DNA from: Methylomonas sp. LW13
Lineage (GTDB): Bacteria > Pseudomonadota > Gammaproteobacteria > Methylococcales > Methylomonadaceae
Assembly (NCBI RefSeq): GCF_016865255.1
Contig: NZ_CP033381.1
Coordinates: 1,984,001-2,048,000, forward strand
Direction of reading: 5' to 3'
Length of the DNA: 64,000 nucleotides
Shown here: positions 37,152-46,720 of the stretch, piece after piece
Layout of the letters: each line of letters opens with the position of its first letter
How positions within the stretch are numbered: position 1 is the stretch's first letter
Program-made: the position numbers and the translations under genes
The notes under the pieces: generated by a model
What the model saw: only the letters and a program-made list of their open reading frames with translations
Databases searched by the model: none
What the model was told of the DNA's origin: nothing

Positions 37152-39455
37152 ATGCTTGAATCGAAAGCTGAAACTCTGCGGATACAAAAGCTGCACGAAT
37201 ACTGCATCCTCGACACGCCCCCCGAATCAAACTTTGACGACATTGTCCGGCTGGCAGCACTAATGTGCGATACGCCTTTTGCGGTGATCACACTGGTCGA
37301 TAGTGACCGCGAGTGGTTCAAAGCCAAAAAGGGCATAGCGGCCAACGAACAACCCAGAGACTGCGGATTCGGCACACCAACCCTATCACACCTGGATGTG
37401 TTGGTTGTAACGCATGTCGAGCATGACAGTCGCTTCGCGGCCAATCCCCTAGTGGTTTCCGAGCCGCATATCCGTTTCTATGCGGGCAGCCCGATTCTAG
37501 TTCCCACTGGTGAAGCATTAGGCGCACTTTGTGTGTTCGACGTCGTACAGCGCGAGTTAAGCGTCAATCAACTTGATGGCCTCAAGATGCTTGCCGGCCA
37601 AGTCGGTACAGCCTTGGCGCTTAGACAGAAGGAAAAAAGCCGGTCGGACATCCTGGAAAAACCCACGGCCCAAGCCTTGCCGGCTGACTTGGGCCGGCAA
37701 GATACAGCGCACAACGCCGAACATTTTAACGGCTCCATATTGGATTCCTTGTCAAAACAATACTGTGTGTTGGATGGAGCTGCCAATATCTTGAAAGTCA
37801 GCAGGCCTTGGCTTGATTTCGATCAGGCATACGCCGGGGATAAAGCAAGCCTTCAACCCGGACAGAATTATCTGGCCCTGCTGGACACCGGGCTGACCAA
37901 CGATAGGGGCGGAAAGGCGTTCGCAGAGGGTATTAGGTCGGTTTTGAACGGCGCTTTATCCAGCTTTTCGCTTGAATATCCTTATTACACCGGTTCCGGT
38001 CAGTTATGGTTTGCAGGGAAAGTCATCCTGTTTCCCGACCAGAATTTAGCCCGGCTTATCGTAATCCATGACAATATTTCCGAACATAAACAACGTGAGG
38101 AGCGGTTGCGGCAAGCAGTGGAGTCGGCGCCGAATGCCATCGTGATGGTGAATGAGTCCGGCACCATTGTTATGGTGAATGCGCAAACGGAAGCCTCGTT
38201 CGGTTACGCGCGAACCGAACTGATCGGGCAGAGGGTGGAGATGTTGATTCCGGAACGTTTTCGCGGCGGGCATATCGGTTTCCGCCGGGCCTATCTTGCC
38301 GATCCGGTTTCGAGGCCTATGGGGGCCGGACGCGATTTGTACGGGCTACGCAAGGACGGCACCGAATTTCCGGTCGAAATCGGCCTGGGGCTGATCGAAA
38401 GCCATGAAGAAACCCTGGTGCTCAGTTCGATCGTCGACATTACCGAGCGCAAGCGCCTGGAACAACGATTCCGGCAAGCGGTGGAGTCGGCGCCGAATGC
38501 CATCGTGATGGTGAATGAGTCCGGCACCATCGTGATGGTGAATGCGCAAACGGAAGCATCCTTCGGTTACGCGCGAACCGAACTGATCGGGCAAATGGTG
38601 GAGATGTTGATTCCCGAGCGATTTCGCGACGGACATGTCGGTTTCCGCCGGGCCTACCTAGCCGATCCGGTTTCCAGGCCGATGGGAGCCGGACGCGATC
38701 TGTACGGGCTACGCAAGGACGGCACCGAATTTCCGGTCGAAATCGGCCTGGGTCTGATCGATGACGATAACGGCATCATCGTCCTCAGCTCCATCGTTGA
38801 TATTACCGAGCGCCAGAGTGCCCACGATAAGCTGAAACAAACCCTCAACGAGAAAGAAATGCTGCTTAAGGAGGTCTATCACCGGGTCAAGAATAACCTA
38901 CAGGTGGTGTCCAGCCTGATCAACCTCCAAGCCGGCAATGTAACGAGTCCGGAGACCGCCGATTTACTCAAACAAAGTGCTGATCGCATCAAAGCCATGG
39001 CCTTGTTACACGAAAAACTTTATCAATCCAAAGACTTGGCCAGGATAGATTTCAACGAATACATTCGTAGCCTATCCGACCATTTGCTGTTCGGCTACGG
39101 CGCGTATTCCGACAAGCTCAAGCTCAACATGAAGATAGACAATGTGTTTCTCGATGTCGATACCGCGATACCCTGCGGCTTGATCATCAACGAATTACTG
39201 TCCAATGCCATTAAGTACGCATTTCCCGGAGATCGGCGCGGCGAAATCGGCATCGCTTTCACACAGGAGCAAGGCGAATACATCCTGATAATCTCCGATA
39301 ACGGCATCGGCCTTCCCAGCGAAATGGATTTCAAAAAAAGCAGCTCGCTGGGTCTGCAATTGGTTGATACCTTGACCAATCAACTCATGGGACAGATGAG
39401 CCTGGATCGGACAAACGGATCCACCTTTACTCTGCGTTTTACTAAAACTTGTTAA
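37152..39455 (+). CDS. GAF-PAS-PAS-PAS sensor histidine kinase (HisKA_2 type)
   Basis: A 767-residue soluble kinase. The GAF domain (about 15-160; WFKAKKGIAANEQPRDCGFG) is of the light/redox-sensor-like type common in cytosolic kinases. A degenerate PAS follows, then two nearly identical PAS domains (about 320-560). The HisKA_2 helix has EVYHRVKNNLQVVSSLINLQ with the phosphoacceptor His, and the HATPase part has LIINELLSNAIKYAFPGD and GLGLQLVDTLTNQL. A GAGGTGG site precedes the start. The next gene, 16 bp downstream, encodes a receiver-GGDEF-EAL protein, its likely partner. Confidence 0.93.
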   Translation: MLESKAETLRIQKLHEYCILDTPPESNFDDIVRLAALMCDTPFAVITLVDSDREWFKAKKGIAANEQPRDCGFGTPTLSHLDVLVVTHVEHDSRFAANPLVVSEPHIRFYAGSPILVPTGEALGALCVFDVVQRELSVNQLDGLKMLAGQVGTALALRQKEKSRSDILEKPTAQALPADLGRQDTAHNAEHFNGSILDSLSKQYCVLDGAANILKVSRPWLDFDQAYAGDKASLQPGQNYLALLDTGLTNDRGGKAFAEGIRSVLNGALSSFSLEYPYYTGSGQLWFAGKVILFPDQNLARLIVIHDNISEHKQREERLRQAVESAPNAIVMVNESGTIVMVNAQTEASFGYARTELIGQRVEMLIPERFRGGHIGFRRAYLADPVSRPMGAGRDLYGLRKDGTEFPVEIGLGLIESHEETLVLSSIVDITERKRLEQRFRQAVESAPNAIVMVNESGTIVMVNAQTEASFGYARTELIGQMVEMLIPERFRDGHVGFRRAYLADPVSRPMGAGRDLYGLRKDGTEFPVEIGLGLIDDDNGIIVLSSIVDITERQSAHDKLKQTLNEKEMLLKEVYHRVKNNLQVVSSLINLQAGNVTSPETADLLKQSADRIKAMALLHEKLYQSKDLARIDFNEYIRSLSDHLLFGYGAYSDKLKLNMKIDNVFLDVDTAIPCGLIINELLSNAIKYAFPGDRRGEIGIAFTQEQGEYILIISDNGIGLPSEMDFKKSSSLGLQLVDTLTNQLMGQMSLDRTNGSTFTLRFTKTC
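38109..38834 (+). repeat. Tandem 363-bp duplication encoding two PAS domains
   Basis: The segment from 38109 is repeated from 38472 with a period of 363 bp (121 residues). Both copies encode the same PAS sequence except for about ten residues, with DNA that is close to identical in the first 300 bp, which suggests a recent duplication within the kinase gene. Confidence 0.88.
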
Positions 39456-39471
39456 GCGGGAGGGGCTCCGC

Positions 39472-41970
39472 ATGTTAGCCAGTAGAATTATGATCGTCGA
39501 GGATGAAGGCATTATTGCCATGGATATTCGTAGGCAGTTGGAAGGTTTCGGCTATGAGGTGGTCGCGACTGCTTTTTCGGGAGGCCAAGCCATTACGCTG
39601 GCCAATGAGCATAAGCCCGATTTAGTCATGATGGATATTGTGTTGAAAGGTGAGATGGACGGCATCAGCGCGGCGCATGCCATCACGGAGTCTCTGCATA
39701 TTCCCGTGATTTTTCTGACGGCTTATAGCGACCCGGCTACCTTGTTGCGCGCGAAAGCCACAGGCGCATACGGCTATTTGATCAAGCCGTTCCGTCCGGA
39801 TGAACTGCATGCTTCCATCGAAGTCGCGTTGTATAAGTATCAGCTGGAACGCAAGCTGAAGGAGAGCGAACAGTGGTTTGGCAAAACCCTGCACTGTATC
39901 AGTGACGCCGTGATTGCCACCGACGCTGAAGGGGTCATCCGATTCATGAATCCGGTGGCCGAAACGATAACGGAACACAGTCTGGAACAGGCCAAAGGTA
40001 AACGGGTCAGCGAACTCATGACGCTGATAGCTGAGTCGAGCCGCAGTGTCATTGAAAACCCGGTCCTCAGTACATTACAGAATCGGACCGTGACCGGCAT
40101 TGACTGCCCCACTTTGTTCGTTAGTCAGTCAGGCTTGGAAATTCCGGTGGACGACGGCGCCGCCCCGATACTCGATGACGATGGAACCTTGTTGGGTGCT
40201 GTGATGGTATTTCGGGACATCACCGCCCGTCGGCAAATGGAACATTTACTGCGGGAAAGCGAAGAACGTTTCCATAGCTCATTCGAACTGGCCGCCATCG
40301 GCATGGCGCTGATAGCCCTCGACGGCAGTTTCCTGCAAGTCAATAATGCCCTCTGTGAAATTTTTGGTTACACGCGGGATGAGTTGTTGGGCTCCAATCT
40401 GCAAATACTCACGCATGCAGACCATCATGATAAAGTAATAAACCTTTACTTGCGGCAATTGGTAACCGATGTACTGCCGACGTTTCAGATTGAGGTGGAG
40501 TGCCTTCATAAAATGGTCGGCAAGACCATTTGGACTATGATCAGCGCCTCGCTGGTTCGCACTGCCGGCGGCGAGCCGCAGTATTTCATTGTGCAAATTC
40601 AGAATATTTCCAACCGTAAATACGCCGAACAGCAATTGATCTATCTGGCCAATCACGACCCCTTGACCGGGCTACTGAATCGCGACCAGTTTCATAACCG
40701 CCTTACTCAAGCATTATCCACCGGTCAAAGACATAACCGTAAATTGGCCGTGATGTATCTGGATTTGGATCGCTTCAAGTTGATCAACGATACGCTGGGC
40801 CATCGCTTGGGCGATTTATTGCTGCAAGCCGTCAGCGACCGCCTGAGAGCCTCGGTGCGCTCGAACGATATTCTGGCTCGGTTGGGCGGTGACGAGTTTA
40901 TCGTGTTGTTGAGTGACATCAATCAAATCGACGATGTGGCCAGAATTGCCCAAAAGACCCTGGACATCCTCACCCAGCCGTTTACCTTGGAAGGCAATGA
41001 TCTTGTGGTCACCGCCAGCATTGGTATCAGTATTCATCCAGACGACGGCAAAGACAGCCATTCGCTGTTAATGAACGCCGACACGGCCATGTATTTGGCC
41101 AAGGACCGTGGTAAAAACAACTTTCAGTTTTATACCCTGGAAATGACCGAAAAATCGATCGAACGCATGAAGGTGGAACGGGGTCTGAGGCATGCCTTAG
41201 CCCATGATGAATTACGGCTGCATTATCAGCCTCAGGTCTGTACCGGCAGCGGCGTGGTGGTCAGCGCGGAAGCGCTGGTGCGTTGGCAGCATCCGGAATG
41301 GGGCTTGGTTTATCCAGACCGCTTCATTACCGTGGCGGAAGAAACCGGACTGATCGTGCCTATTGGTGCCTGGGTCTTGCGTGAGGCCTGTTTACAAGCT
41401 AAAACCTGGATTGAAAATGATGGGCCGTTCGGCGGTGTAGCCGTGAACGTATCGGCGCGCCAATTCCTCGATACCAACCTGTTTCAAACAGTAAAACGAA
41501 CCTTGGCCGAAACCGGCCTTAATCCCAGCGCCCTGGAACTCGAAATCACCGAATCGGCAATTATGCAGGATCCCGAGAACACTCTGCAGGTATTGCATCA
41601 ATTTCAAGGGCTTGGAGTGCGGCTCAGCATCGACGATTTTGGTACAGGTTATTCCAGCTTGACCTACCTGCGCCGATTTCCGATACAAAGCGTCAAAATA
41701 GATCGATCCTTTGTGATTGATCTTCCTGGCGACGACGGCAGTAAAACCCTTGTCAGGGCCATCACCGCTCTGGCCCATGAGCTTAACTTGTCGGTCGTGG
41801 TCGAAGGGGTGGAAACCAAGGGTCAATTATCCTTTCTAACTGAGCAAAAATGCGATTCGCTGCAGGGTTACATGTTTAGCAGACCCGTGAGTGCGGAACA
41901 ATTTCAACAGGATTTTATTAATTCCGGTTTTAAGACCTACCTTCCGAATATCTCAAACGATCAACCTTGA
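39472..41970 (+). CDS. REC-PAS-PAS-GGDEF-EAL c-di-GMP protein
   Basis: An 832-residue protein with an ATG preceded by GGAGGGG. The N-terminal receiver domain (RIMIVEDEGIIAMDIRRQLE; Asp in VMMDIVLKGEMDG; KPF) resembles receivers paired with HisKA_2 kinases, matching its neighbour. Two PAS domains (about 130-255 and 265-385) lead to GGDEF (LGGDEFIVLL) and EAL (AEALVRWQHPEWG) domains with intact active-site motifs, so it may both make and break c-di-GMP. It is cytoplasmic. No terminator is obvious in the 174 bp that follow. Confidence 0.95.
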   Translation: MLASRIMIVEDEGIIAMDIRRQLEGFGYEVVATAFSGGQAITLANEHKPDLVMMDIVLKGEMDGISAAHAITESLHIPVIFLTAYSDPATLLRAKATGAYGYLIKPFRPDELHASIEVALYKYQLERKLKESEQWFGKTLHCISDAVIATDAEGVIRFMNPVAETITEHSLEQAKGKRVSELMTLIAESSRSVIENPVLSTLQNRTVTGIDCPTLFVSQSGLEIPVDDGAAPILDDDGTLLGAVMVFRDITARRQMEHLLRESEERFHSSFELAAIGMALIALDGSFLQVNNALCEIFGYTRDELLGSNLQILTHADHHDKVINLYLRQLVTDVLPTFQIEVECLHKMVGKTIWTMISASLVRTAGGEPQYFIVQIQNISNRKYAEQQLIYLANHDPLTGLLNRDQFHNRLTQALSTGQRHNRKLAVMYLDLDRFKLINDTLGHRLGDLLLQAVSDRLRASVRSNDILARLGGDEFIVLLSDINQIDDVARIAQKTLDILTQPFTLEGNDLVVTASIGISIHPDDGKDSHSLLMNADTAMYLAKDRGKNNFQFYTLEMTEKSIERMKVERGLRHALAHDELRLHYQPQVCTGSGVVVSAEALVRWQHPEWGLVYPDRFITVAEETGLIVPIGAWVLREACLQAKTWIENDGPFGGVAVNVSARQFLDTNLFQTVKRTLAETGLNPSALELEITESAIMQDPENTLQVLHQFQGLGVRLSIDDFGTGYSSLTYLRRFPIQSVKIDRSFVIDLPGDDGSKTLVRAITALAHELNLSVVVEGVETKGQLSFLTEQKCDSLQGYMFSRPVSAEQFQQDFINSGFKTYLPNISNDQP

Positions 41971-42144
41971 AATTAAAATTTAACAAAAACCGGTAACTTG
42001 TAAAGATGATTTAGGGGTACAGCTCTCTTGGGTGAGGCAGCAGTTCCAATATCTCGTCGATAACTGTTTGCTGACAGGCACCACCGTTTTTGCGGCAAGG
42101 ATTAAACTAGGGGTCTTTTATACAGAGGACGTGGAGGCGGGATT

Positions 42145-42345
42145 ATGCGAAGAATCAAAGCCATAAGCTGTGTGCCCTGGGTGTTGGGCTTGTGCAGCGC
42201 TTGCAGTGCGGATTGGCCGCAGCGGCTTGGTTATCATGTGCTGCAGAACGCCGGGCAATTGCAGTGCCAAAAAGCCATGGCCAACGATTGCGAACGGCGG
42301 CAAAGTTACGACGCCTATCAGCGCGAGCGGCAGCAACTCAAGTAG
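42145..42345 (+). CDS. Small secreted or lipoprotein-like hypothetical protein, 66 aa
   Basis: The ATG at 42145 has a GGAGG site at good spacing. The hydrophobic N-terminus ends in GLCSACSADW, close to a signal or lipobox though not canonical (Cys-Ser-Ala-Cys). The mature part has two further Cys residues and a charged tail (CERRQSYDAYQRERQQ). Function unknown. It is convergent with the DUF523-DUF1722 gene, three bases away. Confidence 0.55.
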   Translation: MRRIKAISCVPWVLGLCSACSADWPQRLGYHVLQNAGQLQCQKAMANDCERRQSYDAYQRERQQLK

Positions 42346-42348
42346 CCG

Positions 42349-43290
42349 CTAAATACTGTTCAGCAACGACAGTTCCGCCGGATGCGGCAGCATGTAATAG
42401 GAGTTGTCGATAAAGTCATCCGGCTCTCTGCGGAAATGATGGCGGAGCAGGGTGAGCGGCACAATCAGCGGCAATAAACCAATCCGATAGTTTTCGATGG
42501 TTTCCACCAGTTCCTGTTTGTCGTCACTGTCCAGCTTGTGCTTTAAATAGCCCTGGATGTGTTGCAAGACATTGACATGGTTGCCGCGGGTGGCGACGAT
42601 TTTCAGACAAGTCATCAAGGCTCCGATATAGGCAGCGGCGGTGTTTTCAATGTCTGCGTTAGTGACGCCGGCAATAATTCTTCCCAGCTCGCGGGCCTGG
42701 TTTTGCTCGTGGCTCATCGCGATCAATTTATGTCGGCTATGAAAAGTGATCAAGCCATGCGCTGTTAAACCCTGTTCGCATAAGTCCTGCCAGCGCCGCA
42801 TGACAAAGACGCGCTGGATAAAGTTTTCTCGCAGGCCGGGATCACCCAGTCGGCCTTCTTCTTCCACCGGCAAGCTAGGGAAAGTGCGCTGTAAATAGTC
42901 GGCAAAAATGCCGGTGCCTTGCCGCGCGGGGATGTCGTTTTTATAAATTTTGACGCGGGTCATGCCACAGCTGGGCGAATCTTTTTTCAGAATGTAGCCG
43001 CACAAGCCGCCCAGCCAATCGTGTTGCCGGGCGGAGGCCTGTTTCAAGCGTTCCGTCACGTCGAAACTATGATCCTTCACGCCGACGCAACGAATGCCGT
43101 CCGGGGTTTCCCGCAACTGTACGCAGGGGCGGGGGATGCCCAAACCGGCTTCGACTTCCGGACAGAACGCTCTAAATTCGAAGTATCGGCCCAGCGTGCG
43201 TTCGATGTAGCTGTGATATTTATGCGCGCCGTCGTAGCGCACTTCTTGGCCTAACAAACAGGCGCTGATGCCCACCGAAATTTTCTGCAT
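42349..43290 (-). CDS. DUF523-DUF1722 fusion protein (TudS / YbgA-like)
   Basis: A 313-residue protein. The N-terminal DUF523 domain has the three cysteines expected to hold an iron-sulfur cluster (ISACLLGQEVRYDG, FCPEVEAGLGIPRP, KKDSPSCGMTR); a characterised DUF523 protein, TudS, removes sulfur from thiouracil. The C-terminal DUF1722 domain (about 190-300; TFHSRHKLIAMSHEQ) is that of E. coli YbgA, whose gene is next to phr. The same link to photolyase is kept here. It is the last gene of the long reverse-strand run. Activity on a thiolated base is inferred from the family. Confidence 0.85.
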   Translation of the reverse strand: MQKISVGISACLLGQEVRYDGAHKYHSYIERTLGRYFEFRAFCPEVEAGLGIPRPCVQLRETPDGIRCVGVKDHSFDVTERLKQASARQHDWLGGLCGYILKKDSPSCGMTRVKIYKNDIPARQGTGIFADYLQRTFPSLPVEEEGRLGDPGLRENFIQRVFVMRRWQDLCEQGLTAHGLITFHSRHKLIAMSHEQNQARELGRIIAGVTNADIENTAAAYIGALMTCLKIVATRGNHVNVLQHIQGYLKHKLDSDDKQELVETIENYRIGLLPLIVPLTLLRHHFRREPDDFIDNSYYMLPHPAELSLLNSI

Positions 43291-43301
43291 ACTTAATCCT
43301 G

Positions 43302-43820
43302 TTATTGCTTGGGGTGTTGGTCAAAAATCAGTTTGTCAGTGGCAAAACCCAGGGTTTTGGCTTGTTCAATTAAATCTTTTTGGATGCTCGGTTCCAACTC
43401 CGGGCTGCGGGCCAGTATCCATAAATAATCGCGATCCGGGCCGGCGATCATCACATAGCTGTAAGTGGTTTTATCCAATGCAATGATGTTATACGCCCCG
43501 TAAAACGGTCCAAAGAAAGACACTTTCAGGCGACCGATGTCCGGTTTGTCGATGAAGTAAGCTTTGCCTTCGGCGATTTTTCGTTGGCCTTGCTCGGCGT
43601 CGTAGCCGCTGTTTAACACTTTGACGCCGCCGTCATCGCGCAGGCTGTATTCCGCGCTGATGTCCGTCAGGCCGCGCTCGAAGCTGTGATCGAGGCGGGC
43701 GATTTCGTACCAGGTGCCCAGATAGCGGTTCAATTCGAAGCCGTCTATCACTTTCACGCCTTCCGGGATGTCGGTGCAGGCGCATAGCAAGCTCAATAAT
43801 AATATGGGTAGATAACGCAT
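43302..43820 (-). CDS. blc: Bacterial lipocalin lipoprotein
   Basis: A 172-residue protein with a lipoprotein signal (LLLSLLCAC, Cys near residue 15) and the lipocalin motif YLGTWYEIARLDHSFERG; DRDYLWILARSPELEP is also typical of Blc. It sits in the outer membrane facing the periplasm and binds fatty acids or lysophospholipids, linked to membrane repair. It starts three bases after the photolyase stop, so co-transcription is near certain. Lipocalins recur in light- and singlet-oxygen-induced gene sets, which fits the context. Confidence 0.95.
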   Translation of the reverse strand: MRYLPILLLSLLCACTDIPEGVKVIDGFELNRYLGTWYEIARLDHSFERGLTDISAEYSLRDDGGVKVLNSGYDAEQGQRKIAEGKAYFIDKPDIGRLKVSFFGPFYGAYNIIALDKTTYSYVMIAGPDRDYLWILARSPELEPSIQKDLIEQAKTLGFATDKLIFDQHPKQ

Positions 43821-43823
43821 GGT

Positions 43824-45215
43824 TTACTCCGCTGGCGCCGGGGTATTGCCCAGGGCTTTGAATTGGGCTTTGATTAGCTGGCTTTGTAAGCCGTGGTCAA
43901 CTCTTGGCCGAGGGTAGTCGCCGGCTTGCGGATGCTTTTCCCATTTGTGGATGACTTCTGCCGGGAAGCGTTGCAACTCCGGAATCCAGGTCTTGATATA
44001 CACACATTGCGGATCGAACTTTTTCTGCTGTAGCCAGGGATTGAATATCCGGAAATACGGTTGCGCGTCGCAGCCGGTGGACGCAGCCCATTGCCAGTTA
44101 CCGTTGTTGACGCAAGGGTCGTAATCCAGCAAGCGTTGCGCGAAATAGCGTTCGCCCCAGCGCCAGGATACGTGTAAATCCTTGACCAAAAACGATGCAA
44201 CTATCATCCGCAAGCGGTTATGCATCCAGCCGGTCCGGTTCAATTCGCGCATGGCCGCGTCCACAATCGGAAAGCCGGTTTGGCCGTTGGCCCAAGCCCA
44301 GAAATCCTCTTGGCCGTTGCGCCACAGCAAGCCGTCGTAACGCCTGTCAAAGGCGTGACCGAATACATGCGGAAAATGAAAGCCGATATGGGTGAAAAAA
44401 TCCCGCCAATACAACTGCCGGATCAAGGGGTGGTCGGGATCGAGCTCGGCTTGGATGCTGTAAAAAGCCTCGCGTACCGAGCAACAGCCGAATTTTAAAT
44501 AGGCCGAGAGCTGGCTGGTGGCGGCCATGGCCGGAAAATCGCGAACGGCAAGGTAGTTTTTGCAGTTGCCGATGATGGCTAATCGGGCCAATGCCGCTTG
44601 CCTGCCACCGGGCAAGGCGTTTTGGTGCGGCTGCTGCAGCTGCTGTATTACTTCCGGTTTGTGTCCGGCATAGGCTTTTGCCGATAGTTTACCCGCTGCC
44701 AAGCCTTGCGGAGCCGATACCGGCTGGATCCGGGCTTGCCGATGAAACGCGGTGAATACCTGATAAGGCTTGCCGTTGCTTCTTAAACCTTGCTCGGGTT
44801 CGGTCAGTAGCAGATCGGCTTGGCTGTGAAAAGCCAGATGCTGTGTTTCGCATTGTTCGCGCAGCTCGTTGTCCCGTTGCCGGCTGAACGGGCTGTAGTC
44901 GCGATTGACAAATACCGCTTCGATGCCTAAGTCCTGCTGCAAAGGCTGGAGCAGATGCGCCGGCTGAGCGTTGAAAATGTACAGCAGGGCGCCTTGCTGT
45001 TGCAGTTGTTGCTGCAAATCGCTCAGCGACTCCAGCATGAATTGCAAGCCCGGCGTGCTTTGGTAAGGATGGGTTTGGATTTGCCGGGGATCGAAGATAA
45101 AGCAGGCAATGACTTGCCCGGACTGGTTTAGTGCGGCGTTCAGAGCGGTGTTATCTTCCAGGCGTAAATCGCGGCGGAAAATGAACAGCGAGGTTTTGTA
45201 GGTTTTTTTTGCCAT
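43824..45215 (-). CDS. phrB: Deoxyribodipyrimidine photolyase
   Basis: A 463-residue cryptochrome/photolyase-family enzyme. The N-terminal antenna domain starts SLFIFRRDLRLEDNTALNAA; the FAD domain includes LRQLYWRDFFTHI, GQTGFPIVDAAMRELNRTGW, HNRLRMIVASFLVKDLHVSW and WQWAASTGCDAQPYFRIFNP. It uses blue light and reduced FAD to split cyclobutane pyrimidine dimers. The tryptophan-rich electron path is kept. It is downstream of a membrane protein gene by 4 bp and is followed directly by blc, in a cluster with a LOV protein and a CarH-like regulator. Confidence 0.97.
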   Translation of the reverse strand: MAKKTYKTSLFIFRRDLRLEDNTALNAALNQSGQVIACFIFDPRQIQTHPYQSTPGLQFMLESLSDLQQQLQQQGALLYIFNAQPAHLLQPLQQDLGIEAVFVNRDYSPFSRQRDNELREQCETQHLAFHSQADLLLTEPEQGLRSNGKPYQVFTAFHRQARIQPVSAPQGLAAGKLSAKAYAGHKPEVIQQLQQPHQNALPGGRQAALARLAIIGNCKNYLAVRDFPAMAATSQLSAYLKFGCCSVREAFYSIQAELDPDHPLIRQLYWRDFFTHIGFHFPHVFGHAFDRRYDGLLWRNGQEDFWAWANGQTGFPIVDAAMRELNRTGWMHNRLRMIVASFLVKDLHVSWRWGERYFAQRLLDYDPCVNNGNWQWAASTGCDAQPYFRIFNPWLQQKKFDPQCVYIKTWIPELQRFPAEVIHKWEKHPQAGDYPRPRVDHGLQSQLIKAQFKALGNTPAPAE

Positions 45216-45219
45216 CGGC

Positions 45220-45729
45220 TCAACAGTCGCCCCAATGAATAATCATTTGTTGGCAATTAAACAGAATATTGGGGTAATACTGATAAATCACCCAGCGCAG
45301 CAGCAAATCGAAATATGCCGCTACCGTCATCAGGCGCGCCACGGCGGCCCAAACTCTGCTGGCGCCTTTGTCCGAGCAACGCCACACGGCGCCGGTCCAG
45401 TAAATCAGCGGCATCGCCATAATAATATGGATGGTCACCCAGCTGGCGACGGTGAAGTTGCCTTCGTTAATTCGGTAGTCGATGAAAAACAATACGGCGT
45501 TGTACAGGATAAAAAACGGGTAAAACGCATCTTTTAAGCGCAGATAACCCAGCCAGCTCCATTGCAGGTAAAAATACAGCGTGGCCGGCGTGCGTTCTTC
45601 CCATTCCTGGGCGGGTGAGGGCGTCAGATAAAATACCAGCGTGCCCAATGCCAGCGCGACCAACAGCGCTTCGTACCAGGTGACGAACGAGGTAAAGGCA
45701 AATAGCAGGGAAAGACTGTCGATCAACAT
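45220..45729 (-). CDS. Multi-pass membrane protein of unknown function, 169 aa
   Basis: Four or five hydrophobic segments are visible (about 5-35, 63-82, 92-110, 125-150). Notable motifs are YLQWSWLGYLRLKDAFYPFF and DYRINEGNFTVASW. I do not recognise the family. It is placed between the TIGR01777-type SDR and photolyase with gaps of 20 bp and 4 bp, so it belongs to the same transcript and probably to the same light/stress function. No catalytic motif is seen. Confidence 0.75.
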   Translation of the reverse strand: MLIDSLSLLFAFTSFVTWYEALLVALALGTLVFYLTPSPAQEWEERTPATLYFYLQWSWLGYLRLKDAFYPFFILYNAVLFFIDYRINEGNFTVASWVTIHIIMAMPLIYWTGAVWRCSDKGASRVWAAVARLMTVAAYFDLLLRWVIYQYYPNILFNCQQMIIHWGDC

Positions 45730-45749
45730 AAGAATGCCCGTTTTTATAT

Positions 45750-46661
45750 CTAGGGTTTATGCAAAATATCGCGCAATGCGGTATCCAGCTGTGAATATTT
45801 AAATGCAAAGCCCTGGGCCAGTAACCGCTCCGGCAGAACACGCTGGCTGCCCAAGACTAGCGCCGCCATTTCGCCCAGCAATAATTTAAGGGCCGCTTCC
45901 GGCAGCGGCAGGAGCAGTGGCCGCTGAAGCACGCTGGCTAGGCTGACGCTGAATTGTTGGTTGCTGACCGGTTCTGGAGCTGTGGCATTGTAGGGGCCGC
46001 GCATTGCCGGTTGATCTAGCATCGCTTCGACGATAGCCAGCCAGTCGTGCAGATGTATCCAGGACATCCATTGCTTGCCATTTCCCATGCGGCCGCCTAA
46101 TCCCAAGCGAAACGGCAACAACATGCGTTTCAGTATGCCACCATTATCACCCAGCACCAAGCCGGTGCGTATCAGGCAGACCCGACTGCCGAATTTTTCC
46201 GCCGCTAAGGCTGCCGATTCCCAATCCGCGCACAACTGCTGGGAAAAATCGGCAATGCTCGCGCTACTTTCAGTCAGAAACTTATCGCCTTGATCGCCGT
46301 AAATGCCGATAGCGGAACCGCTTATCAGCACAGGCGCGGGCTGCGCGGAGGAGGCTATCCAGGCCACCAACTGCTCGGTCAGTTTAATCCGGCTATCGCG
46401 CAGCAACTGCTTGCGCGCCTCCGTCCAGCGTTGGTCGAAAATGCCGGCCCCCGCTAAATTGACTATCGCTTTAAACGTGGCGGCATCCGGTAAATCGGCT
46501 ACGGAACTGACCGCTTGCACGCTGTTGCCGAAAGTAGCGGCGACTTTTTCGCGGCTACGACTCAGGACCGACACTGCGTAGCCTTTTTGTATAAGCTGTT
46601 TGGCCAGTGCACTGCCCAGGAAGCCGGTGCCGCCGCTGATTAAAATCGAATTTGTATTCAT
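45750..46661 (-). CDS. TIGR01777-family NAD(P)-dependent epimerase (SDR39U1/YfcH)
   Basis: With the ATG at 46661 (GGAG nine bases upstream) the product has 303 residues. The Rossmann motif ISGGTGFLGSAL is at the N-terminus; SGSAIGIYGDQGDKFLTE contains the YG of the active site region, and the C-terminal DUF1731 segment is LLLGEMAALVLGSQRVLPER. The biochemical role of this family is unknown. Members are repeatedly found in photolyase and singlet-oxygen clusters, as here. Confidence 0.92.
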   Translation of the reverse strand: MNTNSILISGGTGFLGSALAKQLIQKGYAVSVLSRSREKVAATFGNSVQAVSSVADLPDAATFKAIVNLAGAGIFDQRWTEARKQLLRDSRIKLTEQLVAWIASSAQPAPVLISGSAIGIYGDQGDKFLTESSASIADFSQQLCADWESAALAAEKFGSRVCLIRTGLVLGDNGGILKRMLLPFRLGLGGRMGNGKQWMSWIHLHDWLAIVEAMLDQPAMRGPYNATAPEPVSNQQFSVSLASVLQRPLLLPLPEAALKLLLGEMAALVLGSQRVLPERLLAQGFAFKYSQLDTALRDILHKP

Positions 46662-46720
46662 AAGTTCTGCTCCGGAAACTACTGACAACCAACTGCATCG
46701 CCGACTATGGGATTGCTGGC

